Below, one piece after another: positions 1 through 9,187 of a stretch of 64,000 nucleotides of DNA; within the stretch, counting starts at the first letter, position 1; each line of letters begins with the position of its first letter. The translations under genes were made by a program, and so were the position numbers. The stretch comes from Streptomyces spectabilis (GTDB lineage Bacteria > Actinomycetota > Actinomycetes > Streptomycetales > Streptomycetaceae): assembly GCF_008704795.1 (NCBI RefSeq), contig NZ_CP023690.1, forward strand, positions 3,606,501 to 3,670,500, in the 5' to 3' direction. The notes beneath the pieces were generated by a model that was given only the letters and a program-made list of their open reading frames with translations, searched no databases and was not told the origin of the DNA.

Positions 1-562
1 GGGCCCCCTTGACCTCGGAGAACAGCCAGAACTTGTTGTGCATGATCGACTTGCCGTACTTCGGGTCGCCGAGGCACGACTTGTTCGGCGGGCAGAGCGT
101 GACGAAGGACGGCTTGGCCCGGTTGGCACCCAGCTCGTTCACGAGCGTGGCGTACGCGGTGTTGTCCGGGCGGTCCGTCTTGCTGGTCGAGTCGAGCAGG
201 ATCTGGACGTTGACCCCGCGCTTGTGGGCGCCGACGAGCGCCTCGACTATGGGCGCCTCCCACACGTGGTAGACGGCGACCTTGATGGTCGAGCCCTCCA
301 CGGCCGCGTCGGTCAGCTCGATGAGCCGGGTGCGGATCGCGTGCTGCTGGTCGACGGTGCCCAGCGGGTCGTTGAAGACCGGGCCCTCGGGCCAGGCGGG
401 CGTCGTGCCGGGGGCGGCCGTCGCGGTGGCCGCGGCCGGCAGTGTCGCGGCCGACAGGACCGTCGCGAGGACGGCCGCCTGGCGCCCTCCCCTGGCGGGC
501 CGTACCGCCCGGTGGCGCCCCGTGCCTCTCAGGCGTATCCCTCGTGGGCGTGCTGCCGCCAT
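1..562 (-). CDS. Secreted phospholipase D-like protein (C-terminus outside window)
   Basis: The minus strand is open from an ATG at 562 to the window edge (about 187 codons), so the C-terminus is not seen. The start follows a GGGGAGGG ribosome site by six bases; a second in-frame ATG at 568 is less well spaced. The N-terminus is Arg-rich, followed by an Ala/Leu-rich hydrophobic stretch ending in Ala-rich sequence, typical of an export signal. The mature part has phospholipase-D superfamily features: a strand followed by 'VNVQILLDST', and 'SIMHNKFWLF', which matches the first half of the HxK catalytic motif. A second motif would lie outside the window. The superfamily includes secreted phospholipases and nucleases; the substrate cannot be told. 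It lies downstream of rne, separated by a hairpin terminator. Confidence 0.75.
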   Translation of the reverse strand, partial: MAAARPRGIRLRGTGRHRAVRPARGGRQAAVLATVLSAATLPAAATATAAPGTTPAWPEGPVFNDPLGTVDQQHAIRTRLIELTDAAVEGSTIKVAVYHVWEAPIVEALVGAHKRGVNVQILLDSTSKTDRPDNTAYATLVNELGANRAKPSFVTLCPPNKSCLGDPKYGKSIMHNKFWLFSEVKGA

Positions 563-687
563 GTCCATCCCTCCCCTTGCTCAACGGACCGGGTGAGTCT
601 TACAGGTATCCGGCTCCGCCACCAAGTGCGGGGCGAAAGGGCGAAATCGACAACGGATGGGTGACGGCGGAGCGCGGGAACGCCGGA

Positions 688-719
688 GCCCCCGCCCGGC
701 ACAATCGCCGGACGGGGGC
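688..719. terminator. Hairpin terminator downstream of rne
   Basis: A GC-rich inverted repeat with arms of about 13 bases (GCCCCCGCCCGGC and its near-perfect complement) and a 6-base loop lies 40 bases past the rne stop codon. There is no T tract, as is usual in Streptomyces. Confidence 0.6.
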
Positions 720-759
720 CCTGAGCTCCTGACCTCCGCGGTCGCTGTCCCCTCGCGGG

Positions 760-3700
760 TCAGCTCGCGTCGGCCGGGACGGCGGACGGCGACGACGGCT
801 CGGCCGCCGCGGCCTTCTTGGCGGTGGTCTTCTTCGCCGCCTTCTTGGCCGTCGTCTTCTTCGCGGTCGTCTTCTTGGCCGCGGTCTTCTTGGCCGCCGT
901 CGTCTTCTTGGCCGCCGTCTTCTTCGTGGCGGCCTTCTTGGCGGTGGCCTTCTTGGCCGTCTTACGGGCCGCCTTCTTGGCGGGCTCGGCCTCGGCGTCG
1001 GCCACGGGGGCCTGCTCCGGCTCGCCGGCCTTGTCGGCCGTCGCCGTCGTCTCGACCTGCTCCGCCTTCGCCGTCGGCTTGTCGGCCGCGGGAAGGACCA
1101 CCACGGCCGCGTCCTCCGACGCGGTCGGCGCGGTCGCCTTGCGGACGGCGCGGCGGCGCGGCCGGGCCGGGGCCTCGGCGACGGGCGCGGCGGCCTCCGC
1201 GACCGGCTCCACGACGGGCTCGGCGGCAGCGGCCACCGGCTCCGGCTCGGCCGGTGCCGTCGGCTCCTGCTTGGCGGCCTCCGTGACGATCACCTCGGCG
1301 TCGACCGCGGCCTTCGGCGAACCGGCCGGGGCCGATGCCTTACGGGTCGCGCGGCGGCGCGTACGCCCCTTGGGCGCGGCGTCGTCCTCGGCGGCGGGCG
1401 CCGGGGCCTCGGCCACCGGGGCGGCCTCGACGACGGGCTCCGCCTGCACGGGCTCCTCGGCCCGCGCGGGCTCGGTCGCCGCGGGCTCGGCCTTCGCGGA
1501 CCGGGCCTTCGACGCGCCGGACTTGGCCTTCTTGGCCTTCCGTCCGGACTCCGGCCGCTCGGCCTCGGGCGACCGCTCGGGCTGCTCGGCCCGCACCGTC
1601 TCGGCGGGAGCCTCGGGGGCCTGCTCCGACTGCGGCGCGCCCGCCGGAGCCGACGCGCGGCGCGTGGCACGGCGCCGCGAACGGCCCCGGGCACCCGCGG
1701 CCGCCTCGGCCTCCGCGGCGCTGCTGTACAGCTCCTCGTCCGGCGCGAAGTCGGGCTCGGGCAGGGCCGTCGGCGCGGCGGTCTCCGCCTCGACCTCGGC
1801 CGCCGTCTCGGCGGTGGTGTCCTCGGCCTCGACGGCCGCCGGGGCCTCGTGCGTGTGCTCGGCACCGCCGCGGCCGCGCTTCTTGCGCTTGCCGCCGCCA
1901 CCGGCGGACGTCGCCTGGTCCATGTGCACGATCACACCGCGGCCGTTGCAGTGGACGCAGGTCTCGGAGAAGGACTCCAGGAGGCCCTGGCCCACGCGCT
2001 TGCGGGTCATCTGGACGAGGCCGAGCGAGGTCACCTCGGCGACCTGGTGCTTCGTACGGTCGCGGCCCAGGCACTCCAGCATCCGCCGCAGGACCAGGTC
2101 GCGGTTGGACTCCAGGACCATGTCGATGAAGTCGATGACGACGATGCCGCCCAGGTCGCGCAGGCGCAGCTGGCGCACGATCTCCTCGGCCGCCTCCAGG
2201 TTGTTCCTGGTGACGGTCTCTTCGAGGTTGCCGCCCTGACCGGTGAACTTGCCGGTGTTGACGTCGATCACGACCATGGCTTCGGTCTTGTCGATCACCA
2301 GCGAGCCACCGCTCGGCAGCCAGACCTTGCGGTCGAGGGCCTTGGCGAGCTGCTCGTCGATCCGGTACGTCGCGAAGACGTCGACCTCGGACGTCCAGCG
2401 CTGGAGCCGGTCCGCCAGGTCGGGCGCGACGTGCGAGACGTAGCCGTGGATGGTCTGCCAGGCGTCGTCACCGCTGATGATGACCTTGGAGAAGTCCTCG
2501 TTGAAGATGTCGCGGACCACGCGGACGGTCATGTCCGGCTCGCCGTACAACAGGCTCGGCGAGCTGGTGGTGGTCATCTTCGACTTCTTGAGGATGTCCT
2601 CCCACTGCGCCTGGAGCCGCTCGACGTCGCGGCGCAGCTCGTCCTCGCTCGCGCCCTCGGCGGCGGTGCGCACGATCACGCCCGCGTCCTCGGGGACGAT
2701 CTTCTTGAGGATGGTCTTCAGACGCGCCCGCTCGGTGTCGGGCAGCTTGCGGCTGATGCCGGTCATCGAGCCCTCGGGCACGTAGACCAGATAGCGGCCG
2801 GGCAGCGAGACCTGGCTGGTCAGACGGGCGCCCTTGTGGCCGATCGGGTCCTTGGTGACCTGCACCAGGACCGACTGGCCCGACTTCAGGGCGGACTCGA
2901 TGCGGCGCGGGCCGTTGGCCATGCCGAGCGCCTCGAAGTTGACCTCGCCCGCGTACAGGACGGCGTTGCGGCCCTTGCCGATGTCGATGAAGGCGGCCTC
3001 CATCGACGGCAGGACGTTCTGCACCTTGCCCAGGTAGACGTTGCCGACGTACGACGTCGACTGCTCCTTGTTGACGTAGTGCTCGACGAGCACGTTGTCC
3101 TCAAGGACGCCGATCTGGGTGCGGTCGCCGTTCTGGCGGACGATCATCTCGCGGTTGACCGCCTCGCGGCGGGCCAGGAACTCGGCCTCGGTGATGATCG
3201 GCACCCGGCGGCGGCCCTGCTCACGACCCTCGCGGCGGCGCTGCTTCTTCGCCTCCAGACGGGTCGAGCCCTTGATGGACTGCACCTCGTCCGACGGCGC
3301 GTCGTCGCTCTTCTTGCGCGGCTCGCGCACCTTCACGACCGTGCGCTCCGGGTCGCCCTCGCCCGGCTCGCTCTCGCCGGTGTCACCGGCACGGCGGCGA
3401 CGACGGCGACGGCGACGGCTGCTGCTGGAGCCGGCCGGTCCCTCGGCGTCGGCGGCCTCGTCGGCCTCCTCGGCGTCCTCCGCCGCCTGCTCGGCGGCGT
3501 CCTCGGCGTCCTGCTCCGCCTGCTCGGCGGCGACGGCGGTCTCGACCTCGTCCTCGCCGTCGGCGCCGTCGGCGGACTCACCGCGGCGACGGCGGCGGCC
3601 ACCACGGCGGCGACGGCGGCCCTGGCGCTCGCCGGCCTCCTCGCCATCGGCGGCGTCGGCCTCGGCCTCGGCGTCCTGGGGCTCCTCGGCCTCGGGGGCC

Positions 3701-4971
3701 TCCACGGCCGGGGCGGCAGCGGCGGACTCCACGGGCTGCGGGGCCTCGACGGGCTGCTCGTCGGCGGCGCGGCGACGACGGCGACGGCGCGGGCCCGTCT
3801 CCTCCTCCGCGGCGGGCGCGCTCTCGGCCTCGGCCGCCTCGGCGGCGGCAGCGGCAGCGGCGCGCTCCGGGGTCTGGAACATCGGCTCGGTGAACACCGG
3901 CGCCTGGAACACGGCGACGGAGGGGCGCGAGGGCCGCTGACCGCCCTCGTCGTCACCCTGCGCACGCGACTCCGCGGGCGGCGCGGTGAACCCGGCGGCG
4001 GCCTTGCGGGTGGCACGGCGGCGCGTACGGGCACGCGGGGCGGCCTCGTCGGCGGCCTGCGGGGCCTCGGGGGCCTCCACGGCCTTCGCCTCGGCGGCGG
4101 GCGCGGCGGCCGCGCGAGTGGCACGGCGACGGGCGCGCCGGGGCGCCTCGGTCTCGGGGGCCTCGGCGGCCGGAGCGGCCTCGGCGGCGGTGGTGTCCGG
4201 CACGTCGGCGGTCTCCTCGGCCTGCGGCTCGGCGGCGGGGGCGGCGACGGCACGGGTGGCACGGCGACGGCTGCGACGCGGCGCGGCGGACTCGGCCTCG
4301 ACGGCCTCGGCGGGGGCCACGGGCTCCTCCGCGGCCACGGGCTCCTCGACCGGCGCGGCCTCGGCCTGCGGCTCGGCGGCGGGCGCGGCGACGGCACGGG
4401 TGGCACGGCGACGGCTGCGACGCGGCGCGGCGGACTCGGTCTCGGGCTGCGGCTCGGCCGCGACCGGCTCGGCAGCCTCGGCGGCGGCCTCCTGCGGGAC
4501 CTCGTCGGCGGCCTTGGGCGCACCGGCCGGGGCCGTCGCCTTCCGCGTCGCACGACGACGCGTACGCGCGGCAGGCGCCGCCTCAACGGTCTCAGGCTGC
4601 TCGGCGGCGGCCTCGGGCTGCTCCGCGGCGGCCTCCTGCGGGGCCTCAGCGGCAGCCTTGGGCGCACCGGCCGGGGCCGTCGCCTTCCGCGTCGCACGAC
4701 GACGCGTACGCGCGGCAGGCGCCGCCTCAACGGCCTCAGCGGCCTCGGGCTGCTCGGCGGCGACGGCCTCGGCGGCCGTCTCGTCCGTCTCCTCGGTGTC
4801 CACGTCCACGGCGGCGGGGGCGGCCGGTATGGCCGGCGCGGCGTCCGTGGCGGTGCCCGCGGGCGGTCCCGCGGGGCGCGACGCGGCGCGGCGCCGACGG
4901 CGCGGCGGCAGCGTGTCGCTGGGGGTGCTGCTGTTCTGCGAGCCCTCAGTGGGGTCGTTCGGCTCAAGCAT
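760..4971 (-). CDS. rne: Ribonuclease E/G family endoribonuclease (RNase ES type)
   Basis: A 1403-residue protein that cleaves single-stranded RNA in mRNA decay and rRNA/tRNA maturation. The catalytic core lies in the middle: an S1 RNA-binding domain (about 625-700, '[20 protein letters not shown]'), then the DNase-I-like catalytic domain with metal-binding aspartates in '[10 protein letters not shown]' (about 900) and '[11 protein letters not shown]' (about 943), and the zinc-link 'CVHCNGRG' (about 1005). Both arms are low-complexity Ala/Glu/Arg sequence with repeated RRRATR blocks, and the last about 70 residues are a histone-H1-like Lys/Ala/Thr tail. Such flanking disordered arms are typical of Streptomyces RNase ES, where they bind partners such as PNPase. 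The ATG has GGGAGAA upstream. Confidence 0.95.
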   Translation of the reverse strand: MLEPNDPTEGSQNSSTPSDTLPPRRRRRAASRPAGPPAGTATDAAPAIPAAPAAVDVDTEETDETAAEAVAAEQPEAAEAVEAAPAARTRRRATRKATAPAGAPKAAAEAPQEAAAEQPEAAAEQPETVEAAPAARTRRRATRKATAPAGAPKAADEVPQEAAAEAAEPVAAEPQPETESAAPRRSRRRATRAVAAPAAEPQAEAAPVEEPVAAEEPVAPAEAVEAESAAPRRSRRRATRAVAAPAAEPQAEETADVPDTTAAEAAPAAEAPETEAPRRARRRATRAAAAPAAEAKAVEAPEAPQAADEAAPRARTRRRATRKAAAGFTAPPAESRAQGDDEGGQRPSRPSVAVFQAPVFTEPMFQTPERAAAAAAAEAAEAESAPAAEEETGPRRRRRRRAADEQPVEAPQPVESAAAAPAVEAPEAEEPQDAEAEADAADGEEAGERQGRRRRRGGRRRRRGESADGADGEDEVETAVAAEQAEQDAEDAAEQAAEDAEEADEAADAEGPAGSSSSRRRRRRRRRAGDTGESEPGEGDPERTVVKVREPRKKSDDAPSDEVQSIKGSTRLEAKKQRRREGREQGRRRVPIITEAEFLARREAVNREMIVRQNGDRTQIGVLEDNVLVEHYVNKEQSTSYVGNVYLGKVQNVLPSMEAAFIDIGKGRNAVLYAGEVNFEALGMANGPRRIESALKSGQSVLVQVTKDPIGHKGARLTSQVSLPGRYLVYVPEGSMTGISRKLPDTERARLKTILKKIVPEDAGVIVRTAAEGASEDELRRDVERLQAQWEDILKKSKMTTTSSPSLLYGEPDMTVRVVRDIFNEDFSKVIISGDDAWQTIHGYVSHVAPDLADRLQRWTSEVDVFATYRIDEQLAKALDRKVWLPSGGSLVIDKTEAMVVIDVNTGKFTGQGGNLEETVTRNNLEAAEEIVRQLRLRDLGGIVVIDFIDMVLESNRDLVLRRMLECLGRDRTKHQVAEVTSLGLVQMTRKRVGQGLLESFSETCVHCNGRGVIVHMDQATSAGGGGKRKKRGRGGAEHTHEAPAAVEAEDTTAETAAEVEAETAAPTALPEPDFAPDEELYSSAAEAEAAAGARGRSRRRATRRASAPAGAPQSEQAPEAPAETVRAEQPERSPEAERPESGRKAKKAKSGASKARSAKAEPAATEPARAEEPVQAEPVVEAAPVAEAPAPAAEDDAAPKGRTRRRATRKASAPAGSPKAAVDAEVIVTEAAKQEPTAPAEPEPVAAAAEPVVEPVAEAAAPVAEAPARPRRRAVRKATAPTASEDAAVVVLPAADKPTAKAEQVETTATADKAGEPEQAPVADAEAEPAKKAARKTAKKATAKKAATKKTAAKKTTAAKKTAAKKTTAKKTTAKKAAKKTTAKKAAAAEPSSPSAVPADAS

Positions 4972-5219
4972 GCGGGCGGTTCTCCCGTCACGCTCCCGGG
5001 CGCCGCGCCGTAAACCGGACGTACCCGCGGCCCTCGCCTGTCGCGGGGGGCCGCCATCCGAGGGCGTGGGCGCCGCACGGGAGCTGTCTATGTCTTGTCT
5101 CGCCGGTTCCGTACGCTCCTGGCGTACGGCCTGGCGAAAGTCTTCTGGTCAGTGCGCTGCCCGACCCAGGTGGCTCCCGAGTAACAAGGGCGGCGCTGCG
5201 GTGTGCTCGACGAGCGCCC

Positions 5220-6038
5220 CTACGCGGGACCTTCCGGCACCGGCGCCTTCGCGGCGGCAGCTGCGGCGGCCCCTGAATCGGGGTGCCGATCGGCCGGGGC
5301 GGCCGTGACTGCCTCGCGGTCGGGCGCGAGCGGGTCGGTCACCGTGCCGGTCTCGTCATCGAAAAGCCCCTGCGCCAGCCTGGTCACCGCTGCGGGGACC
5401 GGCGGCGCCAGGTCGGCCACAGCTCGGAGACCGGACAGGACGTCGTCGGGTCGGACGGCAGGTGTCACGTGCCGCACAACCAGCCGCAGTATCGCACAGG
5501 GCTTGTCGGTCGGCCTATCAGCGACGGAGGCGAGCGCCTCCGGGCCGAGGGCGTCCAGGCTCACGACGGCGGCGCGGGCGTCGAACGTGCGCATCCCGTT
5601 CTTCGTGCGCCGCTGGACCTCGACGGTCTCGGCGGCACTGAAGGCGGCGGCGGCCCGCTCGGCGTCGGCGGTCTCCACGCCGTCCAGACGCAGCTCCCAC
5701 ACGGAGGCGGTCAGCCGGTCGGCGAGGCCGGAAACACGGGCCTCGACGGCGTCCGTGATGTCGAGCCCTGCGGGCAGCGACTCATTGAGCAGCTCCCGCA
5801 GCTTCTGCGGGTCGCGCGGCTCGGTGAGCGCGATCTCCAGATACTCGGCCTCGCTGCCCGTGCCGGTGGGTGCGGCATTGGCGTACGACACCTTCGGGTG
5901 CGGGGTGAAGCCCGCCGAGTACGCCATGGGCACCTCGGCGCGGCGCAGCGCCCGCTCGAAGGCGCGCTGGAAGTCACGGTGGCTGGTGAACCGGAGGCGG
6001 CCGCGCTTGGTGTAACGCAGACGGATGCGCTGCGCCAC
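5220..6038 (-). CDS. TIGR03936-family radical-SAM-linked protein (DUF2344)
   Basis: 272 residues. The N-terminus ('RIRLRYTKRGRLRFTSHRDF', then 'ALRRAEVPMAYSAGFTPHPK') is diagnostic of the TIGR03936/DUF2344 family. In many bacteria this domain is fused to, or sits directly after, the TIGR03960 radical SAM protein; the function is unknown, with a role in RNA or ribosome modification suspected only from gene neighbourhoods. Here the radical SAM partner is at 20388-22328, now about 14 kb upstream because of the inserted element. The C-terminus is a short Ala/Pro-rich extension. It sits between the membrane protein at 6082 and rne, on the same strand. Confidence 0.88.
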   Translation of the reverse strand: MAQRIRLRYTKRGRLRFTSHRDFQRAFERALRRAEVPMAYSAGFTPHPKVSYANAAPTGTGSEAEYLEIALTEPRDPQKLRELLNESLPAGLDITDAVEARVSGLADRLTASVWELRLDGVETADAERAAAAFSAAETVEVQRRTKNGMRTFDARAAVVSLDALGPEALASVADRPTDKPCAILRLVVRHVTPAVRPDDVLSGLRAVADLAPPVPAAVTRLAQGLFDDETGTVTDPLAPDREAVTAAPADRHPDSGAAAAAAAKAPVPEGPA

Positions 6039-6081
6039 GGGCGCGGGCGGCGGGCCTTCGGGCTGTCGCTTGCCCAGTGTC

Positions 6082-7167
6082 CTAGTCCTTCGTGAGTGGG
6101 GTCGTACCGCTACCTAGGGTACGTCCCCGGACAGTGTCCGGTTCCCGCCGGGCCCCGGCACCTCCGGTGACGGGCACCTTCTCGCGGGACGTGCCGAACA
6201 GCATCCTGCGGAAGTCCGCCCGGGCCTCCCGCACGCTCTCGCGCACGGAGCCGATCGCCTGCCGGGCGACGTGGCCCACGGCCCGGGCGCCCCGGCTCAC
6301 CGGTCGCCACAGCGTGTCGCGCACAGCGTGCCCGACCGGGGTGAGCAGGCTCCGGTACACCCAGCGCACCGGCTCCACGAAGATCAACTTGAGCAGGCGG
6401 CCGAGGAAGCCCCACACCGCCCTCGAAATGTGCCCGGCGATCCGCCAGGCGTGTCCGAGGGCGTCCCCGATCTCCCTGCCGACGAAGACGAGGGCCCGGC
6501 CGACCGGCGCGAGCACCCACCGCCACAGGGCGACGACGGGCACCACGAAGATCCACCGCAGGAGTGTGCCGACGACGATCCCGATGCCCCGGAGCACCCA
6601 CCAGATCCCCAGGCCGATCCCCCGCAGCACCCACCAGACGCCCCGCGCGAGCCACGCGATGCCGTGCCCGAGGGGCGTCAGGAGGCGCGCGTACAGCCAG
6701 CGCGCGGGCACGACGACGAGCACCCGCCCCAGCCACGCGAGCCCGTGCCCGATCGGCGTGAGGATCCACCGGTACACCCACACGGCGGGTACGACGAGCA
6801 GCACGTGCCCCAGCCAGAGGAGCCCGAGTCCGACCGGCTTGAGCACGAACCGCCACAGGGCCACCCAGGGCCAGACGAAGAGGGCCTTGCCGACGAAGCC
6901 GAGGACTGCGCCGATCCCCCGCCCGAGCCAGGCGAGCGCCCGCCCCAGGGGCCGCAGCGCCCGGTCGAACACGAACCGCCCGCACACCACCAGGGCGTCC
7001 CACACGATGCGCACCGGCACCACGAGCACCAGGACCACGATCCGCACGGGCAGCCGCAGCGCCACCACGAGACACCCCTCGGCCCGCGGGGCGGGCGCGG
7101 GGGCGGTCTCGTTCACGTACGCGGGCGCGGGCGCGGGCTCCGCAGGAAGCCGCTTTTCCAGATCCAT
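6082..7167 (-). CDS. Repetitive Trp/Val-rich membrane-associated protein
   Basis: 361 residues. The N-terminal 30 residues are Pro/Ala-rich; from about 33 to 290 the protein is an array of hydrophobic, Trp- and Gly-rich units. Each has a core like 'LLTPLGHGIAWLAR' followed by a 'VVPARWLYAR'-type stretch, recurring about every 28-50 residues ('LTPIGHGLAWLGR', 'LKPVGLGLLWLGH', 'LAPVGRALVFVGR', 'LTPVGHAVRD'). The tail is Arg-rich and polar. The units look like amphipathic or membrane-embedded helices, suggesting membrane association. It is probably a Streptomyces-specific protein of unknown function. It lies 44 bases upstream of the TIGR03936 gene, and before the element arrived it would have followed the TIGR03960 gene by about 60 bases. 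Confidence 0.75.
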   Translation of the reverse strand: MDLEKRLPAEPAPAPAYVNETAPAPAPRAEGCLVVALRLPVRIVVLVLVVPVRIVWDALVVCGRFVFDRALRPLGRALAWLGRGIGAVLGFVGKALFVWPWVALWRFVLKPVGLGLLWLGHVLLVVPAVWVYRWILTPIGHGLAWLGRVLVVVPARWLYARLLTPLGHGIAWLARGVWWVLRGIGLGIWWVLRGIGIVVGTLLRWIFVVPVVALWRWVLAPVGRALVFVGREIGDALGHAWRIAGHISRAVWGFLGRLLKLIFVEPVRWVYRSLLTPVGHAVRDTLWRPVSRGARAVGHVARQAIGSVRESVREARADFRRMLFGTSREKVPVTGGAGARREPDTVRGRTLGSGTTPLTKD

Positions 7168-7230
7168 GCCGACTGAGACGCCGTCACCGACGCCTCGTTT
7201 CCCCCCGTTTCCGAACCGATACCGCTGGAA

Positions 7231-7305
7231 CTACTTGACGACCGTGAGCGGCAGCAGCTTCTTGCCCGTCGGGCCGATCTGGATCTGCGTGTCCATCTGC
7301 GGGCA
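7231..7305 (-). pseudogene. Displaced original 3' end of the TIGR03960 radical SAM gene
   Basis: Read on the minus strand, this encodes CPQMDT followed by QIQIGPTGKKLLPLTVVK and a TAG stop. It is nearly the same as the last residues of the intact radical SAM protein at 20388-22328 (CPQMDT-AIQIGPTGKKLLPLTVKK...). Synonymous codons differ, so it is a diverged allele and not a recent copy. It faces the chromosomal flank, so I read it as the host gene's own tail, cut off when the element integrated at CPQMDT. Confidence 0.85.
7288..7305. repeat. Attachment-site direct repeat, left copy
   Basis: CGTGTCCATCTGCGGGCA, identical to 20460-20477. On the minus strand it encodes the CPQMDT motif of the radical SAM protein. 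The flanks on the tail side are similar but diverged in both copies, while the other flanks are unrelated, as expected for hybrid attachment sites. The crossover dinucleotide cannot be fixed by eye. Confidence 0.8.
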
Positions 7306-7345
7306 TATGGACACGCCCTCAAAACCCGCCCTACGGTCGTTTGAC

Positions 7346-8968
7346 ATGGGGAATCGTACGCGGAGGTCGCGCGCGGCGACCGAGCAGAAGCAGTACGCGG
7401 TGGAGGCCGAGTGGTCGGAGGCCGACCTCGCCCTCCTAGAAGGGTTACGGAAGGCCGAGGCCTTATTACCGGACGACGCTCCACGGGCGCTGATCTCGGT
7501 CCGCCTCTCCGTGCTCACCGAGGACACGACGTCGCCCGTCAGGCAGGAGCTGGATCTACGCCTGTTGGCCAGGGAGCGGGGCCTCCGCGTGGTGGGGGTC
7601 GCCAGTGACCTCAATGTCTCGGCGACGAAGGTCCCGCCGTGGAAGCGCAAGGAGCTGGGCGACTGGCTCAACAACCGGGTGCCGGAGTTCGACGTACTCC
7701 TCTTCTGGAAGCTGGACCGCTTCGTCCGTCGACTGTCGGACCTGAGCACCATGATCGACTGGTGCCTGAAGTACGGGAAGAACCTCGTCTCGAAGCATGA
7801 CTCCATCGACCTGACCACCACGGCCGGAAAGATCATGGTCACGATCATCGGCGGCATCGCCGAGATCGAAGCGACCAACACCAGCACGCGCGTCGCCAGC
7901 CTCTGGGACTACACCAAGACGCAGAGCGAGTGGCTGGTGGGCAAACCCGCCTACGGCTACAAGACCGCGCGGGACGAGAACGACAAAGTGATCCTCGTCC
8001 ACGACGAGGACGCGTACAAGGCACTCCACTGGTGCCGCGGCGCCGCCATGAGAACAACCCCGGCATCCGCCCGCCGCATGGTGAGGATCCTCATCCGCTC
8101 CGGACTCTGCGGCCCGGGACTCACGCCGTCGACCCTGCTGCGTCGGCTCAGGAACCCGGCGCTCATGGGATACCGCGTAGAAGAGGACAAGAGCGGAGAC
8201 AAACGTCGCTCGAAGATCGTGCTGGACAGCAAGGGCAAGCCCATCCGCGTGGCGCCGCCCGTCTTCACCGAGGACGAGTTCTACAGCCTCCAGAAGGTGC
8301 TGGACGGACAGGGGAAGCACCAGCCCGCCCGGCGCCTAGGCGGCGCGACGAAGTTCCTCGGCGTCCTGGTCTGCCACGACTGCACCACCAACATGACCGT
8401 GCAGAAGACCAGGACCAAGGGCAGGGACTACGCGTATCTGCGGTGCGGCAAGTGCAAGGGCGGGGGCCATGGGGCGCCGAACCCGGTCGAGGTCTACGGC
8501 CAGCTCGTCGAAGACGTACTGAAGGTGCTGGGCAACGAGCCGGTGATGACGCGCGAGTACCGCCAGGGCGCGGAGGCCCGCAAGGAACAGAAGCGCCTGG
8601 AGGACTCCGTCAGCTACTACATGTCCGGCCTTGAACCAGAAGGACGCTTCATGAAGACCCGGTTCACGAGGGAACGTGCGGAGAGGACGCTCGACGAGCT
8701 CATCGGACAGTTGGAGAGCATCGACCCCGAGAGCACCAAGGACCGGTGGGAGGCCGTACACGACGGCAAGACGTTCCGCGCCCGCTGGGAGGAGGGCGGC
8801 ATGGAGGCCATGAGTGCGGACCTGCTGCGAGTCGGCGTGAAGTGCGAGATCAAACGAACCAAGGTCAAGGGGGTCCGCGCGCCTCACGTCCACATGAAAC
8901 TGATGATCCCGAAGGACGTGCGAGACCGTCTGGTCATCAAGGAGGACGACTTCGCGGAGGCCTTCTGA
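7346..8968 (+). CDS. Large serine recombinase (site-specific integrase)
   Basis: 540 residues from ATG 7346. The resolvase catalytic domain has the nucleophile in 'SVRLSVLTEDTT' (Ser about 55, with the preceding Arg), and 'FWKLDRFVRRLSD' carries the conserved DR.R arginines. The recombinase domain follows from about 195 ('GKPAYGYKTA'), then a zinc ribbon with CxxC pairs ('CHDC' about 345, 'CGKC' about 370), and a C-terminal coiled-coil-like region. The nucleophile lies about 40 residues later than in most large serine integrases because of an acidic N-terminal extension. No good Shine-Dalgarno sequence precedes the ATG. The gene starts 40 bases from the left attachment repeat, the usual place for an integrase. 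It would catalyse attP x attB insertion into the radical SAM gene. Confidence 0.93.
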   Translation: MGNRTRRSRAATEQKQYAVEAEWSEADLALLEGLRKAEALLPDDAPRALISVRLSVLTEDTTSPVRQELDLRLLARERGLRVVGVASDLNVSATKVPPWKRKELGDWLNNRVPEFDVLLFWKLDRFVRRLSDLSTMIDWCLKYGKNLVSKHDSIDLTTTAGKIMVTIIGGIAEIEATNTSTRVASLWDYTKTQSEWLVGKPAYGYKTARDENDKVILVHDEDAYKALHWCRGAAMRTTPASARRMVRILIRSGLCGPGLTPSTLLRRLRNPALMGYRVEEDKSGDKRRSKIVLDSKGKPIRVAPPVFTEDEFYSLQKVLDGQGKHQPARRLGGATKFLGVLVCHDCTTNMTVQKTRTKGRDYAYLRCGKCKGGGHGAPNPVEVYGQLVEDVLKVLGNEPVMTREYRQGAEARKEQKRLEDSVSYYMSGLEPEGRFMKTRFTRERAERTLDELIGQLESIDPESTKDRWEAVHDGKTFRARWEEGGMEAMSADLLRVGVKCEIKRTKVKGVRAPHVHMKLMIPKDVRDRLVIKEDDFAEAF

Positions 8969-9187
8969 CACTCGACAGTGAGATGAGGGGCAGTGAGGCC
9001 ACCCCGGCTAGAGGGCGGCCTCACCGGCTTCCAGCGAACCAGGACGAGGGGTCGAACGGCTCCTCTGTTCCGTCGTCGTCCACGATCACAATCTCGCTCT
9101 CGATCTCATGCTTGTGCGCGCCTCCGGGAGAGCACGGCCTGGAGAGCCAGTCAGCTGCCGGAGAAGCCCGCTCGGGTGCAGCGGTCA

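Noticed and set aside
1849..5013. A long plus-strand open frame (1054 codons) opposite rne
   Set aside because: It is the shadow of the GC-rich rne gene; the sequence is low-complexity Gly/Leu/Arg and lacks any ribosome site or domain.
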